Part shown: positions 1 to 5,317 of the stretch, piece after piece
How the letters are laid out: every line of letters begins with the position of its first letter
Position numbering within the stretch: position 1 is the stretch's first letter
Source: Robiginitomaculum sp.
GTDB taxonomy: Bacteria; Pseudomonadota; Alphaproteobacteria; Caulobacterales; Maricaulaceae
DNA length: 5,317 bases
NCBI GenBank assembly: GCA_027071965.1
Contig: JALSYJ010000039.1
Coordinates: forward strand, 1 to 5,317
Reading direction: 5' to 3'
Notes under the pieces: generated by a model
Told to the model about the DNA's origin: nothing
Databases searched by the model: none
What the model saw: only the letters and a program-made list of their open reading frames with translations
Position numbers and translations under genes: made by a program

Positions 1-810
1 AGTCTGATTATAAAGTATATTTTTTCTTATGACAGTAAGAATTTTGCTGCCGCCTTAAGAAAGAATGGCATTGTTAAGGGGGAGGCCCTTATGGTGCATT
101 CATCCTGGTGGCCTTCAAATGGTTTTCAGGGCAAGCCAGTGGAGCTGATTGATTCGCTGAAAGAGGTGGTTGGAGTTGACGGTCTGCTGAGCATGACTTC
201 GATGACCTATCAGAATGAGAGCACTCGGGCGTTTTTGGCGCGGGGTGTGGCGGTGAAGCTTTGCCGTAGTGCGTCAAAAATGGGGCTGTTAACTGAGGTG
301 TTTCGCCGTGGCCAGGGGGTTGCACGAAGCTTGAATCCGGCGCACCCCATCTTGGCCTGGGGTGACAGGGCAGCATGGTTTATTGAGGGGCATGACAAGG
401 TTGAGTGCTCATTTGGCAAGGGGTCACCATTTGATAAGTTATTGCAATTAAAGGGAAAAATACTCTGTATTGATGCCCCTTTTTCTACTATTACGTTTAC
501 CCATTTCTTAGAAGACAGGATTGCAGCATCTTTGCCTTTTGAGCTGTATGAGCCTGAGCCGATGCTGGGCAGAGTGATTGACCGTGATGGCGTCGAACAT
601 GGGGTGACTACACGTGTGCTAAGCGAGGCGGCGAATTTGCTCCGGCGTGAGGAAAGGCTGATTCAAGAGCTTGATGCATTAGGGCTGGTTCAGCGCTTTC
701 GGGTGGGCAATACCCGCTTTCTCTTGATCGAATGTGAGCCAATGACACAATGTGTTGATAAAATGGTTGCTGAGGGAAATGTTTTTTTTGATGCGCCAGT
801 GAATCAGTGA
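1..810 (+). CDS. AAC(3)-superfamily (Antibiotic_NAT) acetyltransferase, 5' end outside window
   Basis: This is probably an acetyl-CoA-dependent N-acetyltransferase of the superfamily that includes the aminoglycoside 3-N-acetyltransferases. The frame is open from base 1 to the TGA at 808-810 (269 residues), with no ATG, GTG or TTG before position 91. The residues before that ATG (NFAAALRKNGIVKGEALMVH) already match the family's N-terminal pattern of a helix, then G-I-x-K-G, then L-M-V-H-S-S, so the true start is off the left edge. Other family marks are the RSLNPAHPILAWG segment, with the conserved His codon at 343-345, followed by GSPFDKLLQLKGKIL and a T-x-x-H-F-L-E segment. Family members often lie in polysaccharide clusters, where an amino sugar is the likely acceptor. 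The six-hairpin gene 55 bp downstream and the nearby glycosyltransferase support that role. The substrate is inferred, and a resistance function is unlikely from context. Confidence 0.82.
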   Translation, partial: SLIIKYIFSYDSKNFAAALRKNGIVKGEALMVHSSWWPSNGFQGKPVELIDSLKEVVGVDGLLSMTSMTYQNESTRAFLARGVAVKLCRSASKMGLLTEVFRRGQGVARSLNPAHPILAWGDRAAWFIEGHDKVECSFGKGSPFDKLLQLKGKILCIDAPFSTITFTHFLEDRIAASLPFELYEPEPMLGRVIDRDGVEHGVTTRVLSEAANLLRREERLIQELDALGLVQRFRVGNTRFLLIECEPMTQCVDKMVAEGNVFFDAPVNQ

Positions 811-853
811 GCTGGTATTATCTGGCGCTAATGTAAATAAGCATAATCTATCT

Positions 854-857
854 GGAG
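854..857 (+). promoter_or_regulatory. Shine-Dalgarno site of the six-hairpin gene
   Basis: GGAG lies 8 nt upstream of the ATG at 866, which is good spacing. It supports that ATG as the start. No promoter is obvious in the 55-bp gap after the acetyltransferase stop, so the two genes are probably cotranscribed. Confidence 0.6.
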
Positions 858-865
858 TTTTTCAA

Positions 866-2050
866 ATGGATCAACAGGTTAGTAATCTCAGCCTTAATCT
901 TCGTGTATTAAAAGAGTCTATTGGGTTTGGCAAAACCAGGTTGCAGCCTGCCAAAGTGCATCTTGATGCGGTGATGCAATGGCTTTGCCGGGCGCAAGAC
1001 AAAACGGTTGATGATGGCGTGGCTCAGACTTATTTAGTCAAGTATTTGAAGTGGGCGAACTCTTATCCCGAAACGACCGGATATATTATCCCCAGTTTTT
1101 ATCGCTATTGGGCTTTAACGGGTAATGATGAATACCGTGATCGTGCCAAGCGGATGACCGATTGGGAGTGTGAGATTCAATTGCCAGATGGCGGGGTGTT
1201 GGCGGGCGCGATGGGGGCTTCGGACAAACCAACGATTTTTAATACGGGTCAGGTATTGTTTGGCTGGGTGCGGGCGTTTGAAGTCGAGCAAGACGAGCGT
1301 TATCGCGAATCGGCCGCTAAAGCCGCACAGTGGCTGTGTGACGTGATGGATGAAGACGGTTGCTGGCGCAAGTTTGGTTCGCCAATGACAACGTCAACGG
1401 GGCCGAATCTTTATAATACACGCAGTGCCTGGGGCATGGTGCGGGTGCATGAGATTACCGGGGAGCAAAGGTTCTTAGATTGTGCTGTGAAAAATTTAGA
1501 ATGGGCGCTGACTCAAGCGCATGAGAATGGCTGGTTGGAGTACAATTGCCTGCAAGATAATAATCAGCCTTTTCTGCATACCATTGCTTATGCCATGCGC
1601 GGCTTTTTGGAGATTGGCGCCTATGCCAATCGCCAGGATTTTATGGATGAGGCAATTAAGATCGGCTATGCCATGTTGACCGCCTTGCCTGCTAATGGCT
1701 TTATGCCGGGGCGTTTCGATAAAGGCTGGCAGCCGACGGTGAAATGGAGTTGTTTGACGGGTAATGCGCAGATGGCGATTAACTGGGGGCGGCTTTATAA
1801 GTTAACTGGTGACGAGAGGTATAAAGATGCGGTGATGCGTATAAATACTTTTACCAAGTCAACGCAAAAACTGTCGGGCAACCCGAACGAGATGGGTGGT
1901 ATCAAGGGCTCACATCCAGTGAGTGGTGGCTACCATCCATGGCAGTATCCAAATTGGGCCGCTAAATTCTTTGCAGATGCATTGTGCACTGAAGGGCTTT
2001 TAGGTGGAGAGTTTCAATTTGATGATGCTCGCGATTTATTGTTTTCATGA
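866..2050 (+). CDS. Alpha/alpha-toroid (six-hairpin glycosidase-like) protein of unknown function
   Basis: This is a soluble 394-residue protein with no signal peptide or membrane segment. It is built of repeated helical hairpins: an entry helix followed by a T-G-x-x-x-Y-x-x-A-x-x-x-x-x-W type helix and a short Gly-rich loop. The units are roughly residues 70-114 (TGNDEYRDRA), 125-171 (EQDERYRESA), 183-227 (TGEQRFLDCA), 237-284, 298-330 (TGDERYKDAV) and 354-380. This is the pattern of six-hairpin glycosidases, polysaccharide lyases and terpenoid-cyclase-like toroids. Trp and aromatic residues are frequent in the loops, for example QLPDGGVLAG, DEDGCWRKFG and GGYHPWQYPNW, as expected for a carbohydrate-binding cavity. 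I cannot assign a catalytic residue or a known family name. Related proteins are, from memory, found as hypotheticals in exopolysaccharide clusters. A role in polysaccharide modification or degradation is inferred from the fold and its neighbours. The start is set by the GGAG 8 nt upstream. Confidence 0.75.
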   Translation: MDQQVSNLSLNLRVLKESIGFGKTRLQPAKVHLDAVMQWLCRAQDKTVDDGVAQTYLVKYLKWANSYPETTGYIIPSFYRYWALTGNDEYRDRAKRMTDWECEIQLPDGGVLAGAMGASDKPTIFNTGQVLFGWVRAFEVEQDERYRESAAKAAQWLCDVMDEDGCWRKFGSPMTTSTGPNLYNTRSAWGMVRVHEITGEQRFLDCAVKNLEWALTQAHENGWLEYNCLQDNNQPFLHTIAYAMRGFLEIGAYANRQDFMDEAIKIGYAMLTALPANGFMPGRFDKGWQPTVKWSCLTGNAQMAINWGRLYKLTGDERYKDAVMRINTFTKSTQKLSGNPNEMGGIKGSHPVSGGYHPWQYPNWAAKFFADALCTEGLLGGEFQFDDARDLLFS

Positions 2051-2201
2051 AATTGTATGATCCTTTTTTAAAAGGGTAGAAGAAGTATGGTAAATAAGTC
2101 TGCCGCGAAGGTTACAGCGCATACTACCTGTGTCTGCCCCGTTTGTTTCAGGAACTGCCCATTACCAAAGGTGATGGTAGTTGTCCCAAGCTGCTCAATG
2201 G

Positions 2202-2241
2202 AATTCTGGGGACACAACACTAATTCTGGGGACACAACACT
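2202..2241. repeat. Perfect tandem duplication, 2 x 20 bp
   Basis: The 20-bp unit AATTCTGGGGACACAACACT occurs at 2202-2221 and again, without a mismatch or spacer, at 2222-2241. The second unit runs on into the longer repeat that is also found downstream of the Fic gene, whereas the downstream copy has only one such unit. The GGGGACACA core resembles short repeats that I recall near IS200-like or REP-associated (Y1) transposase genes. That link is from memory and unverified. Confidence 0.9.
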
Positions 2242-2274
2242 TAATTTATCCAGATATTCCTTTTCTCTCACATT
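2225..2274. repeat. ~50-bp dispersed direct repeat, left copy (flanks Fic gene)
   Basis: The sequence begins TCTGGGGACACAACACTTAA and ends CTTTTCTCTCACATT. It recurs in the same orientation at 4047-4095. The two copies differ by one A/G substitution, one deleted A and one C/T substitution, giving 47 of 50 aligned positions identical. The copies lie about 1.8 kb apart and enclose the whole Fic gene and its upstream region. Confidence 0.9.
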
Positions 2275-2321
2275 CAGGTTTGATGCCTTATTGATTCTGC
2301 CTGTTGAGGTTTGAATACTTC

Positions 2322-2330
2322 GGGGGGGGG
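2322..2330. repeat. G9 homopolymer tract
   Basis: Nine consecutive G residues in an otherwise AT-rich stretch, about 100 bp upstream of the Fic start codon and 48 bp after the left repeat copy. Such tracts are slippage-prone. It lies outside any convincing coding frame, so if functional it would act on transcription rather than frame. A sequencing length error is also possible. Confidence 0.85.
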
Positions 2331-2348
2331 TAAGATAATCAATATTCA

Positions 2349-2368
2349 TATAATATTCTGAATATAAT
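2349..2368 (+). promoter_or_regulatory. Candidate -10 region(s) for the Fic gene
   Basis: Two exact TATAAT hexamers lie at 2349-2354 and 2363-2368, 66-85 bp upstream of the Fic start. No good TTGACA-like -35 box is found 16-18 bp upstream of either, and the region is AT-rich, so chance matches are possible. It is the best promoter candidate in the segment, and it would place the ATTCATGAA repeats in the early transcribed region. Confidence 0.3.
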
Positions 2369-2382
2369 CAAAAATCATGGAC

Positions 2383-2438
2383 AATAATCGTTATTCATGA
2401 AATTATCGCTGTGGCGATTAATAATCTGAATTCATGAA
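2383..2438. repeat. Two 19-bp iteron-like direct repeats before and across the Fic start
   Basis: AATAATCGTTATTCATGAA (2383-2401) and AATAATCTGAATTCATGAA (2420-2438) match at 16 of 19 positions and begin 37 bp apart. Each ends in the palindrome TTCATGAA, and the second covers the ATG at 2434. Further ATTCAT hexamers lie at 2344-2349 and 2459-2464, each beside a TAATCAAAA-type string, giving a looser 34-bp repeat (2345-2378 against 2431-2464, 26 of 34 identical). The arrangement looks like operator sites for an autoregulator or a local duplication. No binding protein is known from this window. Confidence 0.6.
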
Positions 2439-3987
2439 TATGTTTGAATGTAATCAAAATTCATACTCTGGCGCTGTTTTTCACGCTTTTCCGGCTCTGG
2501 AAGAAGAGTCAACGCATGCAGGATATGCAGCACTGATCTCAGGGTATGGGTTGCCTGTACCTGCGCCGGATTACTTGTGTGCAATCGGAACCAAACATAA
2601 GCGGGTCGAAAAGGGGCGATGGCGTATTTTTACGCCAAGGCATAAACCGGAAGATAGTCTGTATGGCCACCTGAAATTTGCACTCAAGTATGAAGGTATT
2701 GATCTGGCTGTACTCAAAGCCTTGTTTGTCTCGATTGAGCCGGAAGCTATTATCGACATTATTCGTTCGCAACCAACCGGCGCTTATAGCCGCAGGATCT
2801 GGTTCTTGTATGAGTGGCTATGCATCGAAGAGCTTGATATCGAGGATGCAAAACAGGGTAATTTTGTTGCGCTTATCAATGACAAGCTTCAATACTCTGG
2901 TGCGGCACGTGAGTCAAAACGCCATCGCGTCCGTAATAATTTGCCTGGTACCCGTGAATTCTGCCCATTGATCAGAAGAACAAAAACCCTTGATCAATTT
3001 ATTGGCATGAATTTGTCACAGGTCGCTATCGACCGCATTGGTAAAACACATGCAGATCTATTGAGTAGAGCGGCCGCTTTTCTTTTGCTAAAAGATTCAA
3101 AGGCAACCTACACCATAGAAGGGGAGTCACCCCCACATAATCGCATTGAACGGTGGGGGAAAATCATTGGTGAGGCAGGGCGTCGGAAGCTGACTTTTGA
3201 AGAGTTGGACTCTCTTCAACGCATTGTCATTGTTGATAATCGTTTTGTTATGCCCGGGTTGCGCATTGAAGGCGGTTTTGTTGGTGATCATGACCGTGTA
3301 ACCGGAATGCCAATGCCTGTTCATATCTCGGCACGTCCAGAGGATTTGGAAAGTCTTCTGTCCGGCTTGATCGAAACATCTCTGCTACTTGGCAAGAGTG
3401 ATTATGATGCCGTGCTCATGGCGGCATTGATTGCCTTTGGCTTTGTGTTTATTCATCCGTTTGAAGATGGCAATGGCCGTATTCATCGTTATCTATTTCA
3501 TCATGTCCTGGCAGAAAAGGGGTTTGTTCCCAAAGGTTTGGTCTTTCCAGTATCCTCCGTTATTCTGGATCGCATTGGTAATTACAGACAAACGCTGGAA
3601 CATTATTCAAAACCCAGGCTTGATCTGATTGAATGGCGGCCTACCGAAAAAAACAATGTTGAGGTTTTGAATGAGACCATCGATTTGTATCGCTATTTTG
3701 ATGCAACCAAGCAAGCAGAATTCTTTTTTGAATGCGTTGAGGAAACAGTCAATAAAACGCTGCCTGAGGAGGTGGACTACCTCAAAAAGTATGATCTTCT
3801 CAACGATTTCATCAAAAACTATATAGATATGCCAGATAAACTGGTTGATCTTCTTATTCGCTTTCTCAATCAAAATGGCGGCAAGTTATCCAAACGTGCG
3901 CGGGATAAAGAGTTCAACCAATTTACCGAGGTAGAAGTAGAGGTCATTGAACGCCAATATGATAATATTTTTCATGCAGATGAGTGA
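2434..3987 (+). CDS. Fic family protein, probable AMP transferase with class II-type inhibitory motif
   Basis: A 517-residue cytoplasmic protein with the full Fic signature HPFEDGNGRIHR at residues 341-352. It includes the catalytic His341, the acidic residue and Gly-Asn-Gly for metal and phosphate binding, and the terminal Arg352. Fic enzymes usually transfer AMP from ATP to a hydroxyl side chain of a target protein. A T-Y-T-I-E-G string at 225-230 fits the (S/T)xxxE(G/N) inhibitory motif, with Glu229 expected to block ATP gamma-phosphate positioning. Its place before the Fic motif makes this a class II, self-inhibited member. Residues 1-200 form a helical domain with YSRRIWFLYEWL (118-129) and RHRVRNNLPGTREFCPLIRR, typical of the ~500-residue Fic proteins. 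The core spans about 210-370, followed by a charged helical tail without a recognised DNA-binding motif. No antitoxin gene is adjacent. The ATG at 2434 follows an in-frame stop at 2422 and lacks a clear ribosome site, and the ATG at 2440 is an alternative. The gene is flanked by direct repeats. Confidence 0.93.
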   Translation: MNMFECNQNSYSGAVFHAFPALEEESTHAGYAALISGYGLPVPAPDYLCAIGTKHKRVEKGRWRIFTPRHKPEDSLYGHLKFALKYEGIDLAVLKALFVSIEPEAIIDIIRSQPTGAYSRRIWFLYEWLCIEELDIEDAKQGNFVALINDKLQYSGAARESKRHRVRNNLPGTREFCPLIRRTKTLDQFIGMNLSQVAIDRIGKTHADLLSRAAAFLLLKDSKATYTIEGESPPHNRIERWGKIIGEAGRRKLTFEELDSLQRIVIVDNRFVMPGLRIEGGFVGDHDRVTGMPMPVHISARPEDLESLLSGLIETSLLLGKSDYDAVLMAALIAFGFVFIHPFEDGNGRIHRYLFHHVLAEKGFVPKGLVFPVSSVILDRIGNYRQTLEHYSKPRLDLIEWRPTEKNNVEVLNETIDLYRYFDATKQAEFFFECVEETVNKTLPEEVDYLKKYDLLNDFIKNYIDMPDKLVDLLIRFLNQNGGKLSKRARDKEFNQFTEVEVEVIERQYDNIFHADE

Positions 3988-4046
3988 AAGTGTATTTTAC
4001 CGCAGGTCATGGACTCTGGCAGGCCGCCTTGATCCTTGAATTTAAC

Positions 4047-4095
4047 TCTGGGGACACAGCACTTATTTATCCAGATATTCCTTTTCTCTCATATT
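4047..4095. repeat. ~50-bp dispersed direct repeat, right copy (flanks Fic gene)
   Basis: Same orientation as the copy at 2225-2274, with one A missing and two substitutions. It begins 59 bp after the Fic stop codon, in the 240-bp convergent gap before the glycosyltransferase end. It has a single GGGGACACA unit instead of the tandem pair of the left copy. On the minus strand it reads MREKEYLDK then a stop (4092 to 4063), and the left copy encodes the same REKEYLDK but stays open because of the extra base. The repeat could therefore descend from the 3' end of a lost gene. Confidence 0.9.
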
Positions 4096-4110
4096 GGATA
4101 TTGTGTCTCC
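4050..4110. repeat. Imperfect short inverted repeat around the right repeat copy
   Basis: GGGGACACA (4050-4058) can pair with TGTGTCTCC (4102-4110), with one G-T position, across 43 bp. This could be the terminal inverted repeat of a small ~60-bp element or a folded single-strand element end. The left repeat copy has no equivalent partner. An A9 run follows at 4150-4158 (T9 on the minus strand), but I find no stem in front of it to make a terminator for the glycosyltransferase gene. Confidence 0.4.
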
Positions 4111-4227
4111 ATATCTCCCTATTTATTAAATTTGGTAGAGCTGTAACGCAAAAAAAAATTATTTTAAGCAAGTGTTGAAACTGGAATGATGCCTTTTTGA
4201 GGAAAGTTGTTGGAAGTTCGACTTGCG

Positions 4228-5317
4228 TTAGTATGTCGTTTGATGAAATATGTGGGCCAGTTTTTTGCTAATAGTTTTTCTTTCAAACTGAGCCAAATAT
4301 TCGTTGTTGAAGTTAATTTCTGTCAGGATAGGTTGTGCTAGCCATTTTTCTAATTCAGGTTTAATGCTTTCCGTTGATTCTGCGGGTAGCACAATACCAG
4401 CGTTTGCTTTTTCGATGATTTCTTGGGTTGCGCCTGGATTGCACAGTGCAAATATAGGGCGTTTTGATGCAATGTATTCGAATAGCTTGCCAGGTATGAC
4501 GCCATCTGAAGTCGCCCCTGTATCAACAATTAATAACAGGTAATCACATTGCACCTGCGCACGCATGGCCTCTTGGTAGCTTACATCGCCATGAAATTGA
4601 TATAGGTCAGTTATATTGTATTTATTGAGTATTTCATCGTAGCGTTTTTGTATCTCGGATGAGACACCGCCATAGATGTGTACGCGCACGTTTTTAATCA
4701 GTTGTGGGTTTTTTTGTTTAATTAGCCCCAGGGCTTCGGCGAAGGCGTAGCCGCGCCGGTTTTTGAACAGACGGCCGGTGTAGACAAAATCAATGGTGTC
4801 ATTTTCTTCTCTTGGTTCAGCGAGGAGTGGTTCGAATGTTTCCGGATCGTAACCGTTGGTGAGTGTCTCCCAGCGGCATGTTGCCTGGGGGTGCAGTTTT
4901 TTCAGGTATGCGGTTTTTTGTTCTGAGACCGAAATAACAATGTCTGCGGCCTTTACCAGCTTGCGCTCCATGTTCAGTTCCAGTCGTTTCCGTAACGGGT
5001 TTATCCATTCACGCAGTACGTCGCCTTCCCATAGGTCGCGGTAATCCATGATCCAGGGGATATTGCGTTCTTTTTTGAGGCGATAGCCGATAAATGCTGC
5101 GCTGAATGGGGGAAGGCTGGTGAATACGATGTCGATTTTGTTGTTATCGCAGATATTAGCAGCCAGCTGATGTGCTTTTTTGGTCCAGGGGAGGTAGTCG
5201 TCCGGGGTGTAGATCCAGTGACGGAAAAGCCATTTTAGGGCGAGCATAGGTTTGTTGAATAACGAGCCGCTTTCTTTTTTTGCTTGGTTTGAATTTGCCT
5301 TTGTCTCTTTTTGCGAA
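4228..5317 (-). CDS. GT4-type glycosyltransferase (GT-B fold), 5' end outside window
   Basis: It probably transfers a sugar from a nucleotide-sugar donor during polysaccharide assembly at the cytoplasmic side of the membrane. Numbered from the ATG at 5247-5245, the acceptor-side domain carries TSLPPFSA (43-50) and a D-Y-R-D-L-W motif (68-73), common in GT4 enzymes that work on exopolysaccharides or amino sugars. Next come a linker with NGYD (131-134), YTGRL opening the donor domain (156-160), HIYGG (190-194), HGDVSYQEAM (219-228) and the donor-binding IPGKLFEY segment (251-258). The frame stays open from that ATG to the window edge (23 more codons, including LFNKP just before the Met), and the first Rossmann strands expected in a ~400-residue GT4 protein are missing, so the true start lies beyond 5317. 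It converges on the Fic and acetyltransferase side. Donor and acceptor cannot be told from sequence. Confidence 0.87.
   Translation of the reverse strand, partial: SQKETKANSNQAKKESGSLFNKPMLALKWLFRHWIYTPDDYLPWTKKAHQLAANICDNNKIDIVFTSLPPFSAAFIGYRLKKERNIPWIMDYRDLWEGDVLREWINPLRKRLELNMERKLVKAADIVISVSEQKTAYLKKLHPQATCRWETLTNGYDPETFEPLLAEPREENDTIDFVYTGRLFKNRRGYAFAEALGLIKQKNPQLIKNVRVHIYGGVSSEIQKRYDEILNKYNITDLYQFHGDVSYQEAMRAQVQCDYLLLIVDTGATSDGVIPGKLFEYIASKRPIFALCNPGATQEIIEKANAGIVLPAESTESIKPELEKWLAQPILTEINFNNEYLAQFERKTISKKLAHIFHQTTY

Larger units (their letters stand above)
2051..2433. other. 383-bp gene-free segment with repeats, probable insertion boundary and Fic control region
   Basis: No convincing protein is encoded here. 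The short open frames on both strands (2087-2314 plus, 2068-2349 minus) run through the repeat sequence, resemble nothing I recognise and overlap each other. From left to right the segment holds about 150 bp of unassigned sequence, a 20-bp tandem duplication (2202-2241), the ~50-bp repeat shared with the far side of the Fic gene (2225-2274), a G9 run (2322-2330), two TATAAT boxes (2349-2368) and iteron-like ATTCATGAA repeats reaching the Fic start. No intrinsic terminator with a clear GC stem and T-run follows the upstream gene. The CCTTTT/AAAAGG pairing at about 2061-2075 has almost no loop and no T-run. Confidence 0.6.

Noticed and set aside
1..810. Aminoglycoside resistance gene
   Set aside because: Only the superfamily matches. 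The polysaccharide context and the absence of integron or resistance-gene neighbours point to sugar acetylation.
2087..2314. 75-codon plus-strand open frame with GAAGAAG upstream
   Set aside because: It reads through the tandem repeat, has no recognisable domain and overlaps an equally long open frame on the other strand, so it is most likely not a gene.
2068..2349. 93-codon minus-strand open frame with a faint resemblance to an RNase PH/PNPase-like N-terminal strand pattern
   Set aside because: The resemblance is short, needs gaps and includes the dispersed repeat. There is no ribosome site, and the G9 run encodes part of it.
2377..2400. Seven-codon leader peptide (MDNNRYS) upstream of Fic
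   Set aside because: No ribosome site and no attenuator structure. The ATG falls in the repeat sequence.
2405..2418. ATCGC-TGTG-GCGAT hairpin ahead of the Fic start as a terminator or riboswitch
   Set aside because: The stem is only 5 bp, has no T-run and is not part of a known riboswitch pattern.
2202..2464. CRISPR array
   Set aside because: The repeats are directly adjacent or irregularly spaced, few in number and have no uniform spacers. No cas gene is present.
4150..4158. A9 run as an intrinsic terminator of the minus-strand glycosyltransferase gene
   Set aside because: No GC-containing stem precedes the T-run on the minus strand.
3984..4178. GTG-started 64-codon frame overlapping the Fic stop by 4 bp, as in translationally coupled genes
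   Set aside because: Most of it is the dispersed repeat and AT-rich DNA. It has no ribosome site and no family resemblance, so it is not a convincing antitoxin partner.

Overview
The window looks like part of a bacterial surface-polysaccharide locus that has been interrupted by a foreign-looking Fic gene. The moderate base composition and the protein families fit a Pseudomonadota genome (gamma- or betaproteobacterial in flavour). There is no rRNA, tRNA or housekeeping marker here, so the taxonomic statement is only an impression.

Left part (1-2050, plus strand): two genes 55 bp apart that probably share an operon. The first is a member of the aminoglycoside 3-N-acetyltransferase (Antibiotic_NAT) superfamily whose start lies off the left edge. 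The second is a 394-residue alpha/alpha-toroid (six-hairpin) protein of unknown activity. In this context the acetyltransferase more plausibly modifies an amino sugar than an antibiotic. The right part (4228-5317, minus strand) is a GT4-type glycosyltransferase whose N-terminus lies off the right edge. It converges on the left operon, and together these three genes suggest assembly or modification of an exopolysaccharide, capsule or O-antigen.

Middle part (2051-4227): a complete 517-residue Fic protein (probable AMP transferase) sits in the convergent intergenic space. It carries an intact catalytic motif and a class II-type inhibitory motif. It is bracketed by two direct copies of a roughly 50-bp repeat (2225-2274 and 4047-4095, differing at three positions). 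The left copy is extended by a perfect tandem duplication of 20 bp, and just downstream lies a G9 homopolymer. Between this repeat and the Fic start are iteron-like ATTCATGAA repeats, one of which overlaps the start codon. This is the most interesting part of the window: a Fic gene apparently delivered or bounded by short repeats between two polysaccharide transcription units, with a candidate self-contained control region. No transposase, recombinase, antitoxin gene, CRISPR array or RNA gene could be recognised.
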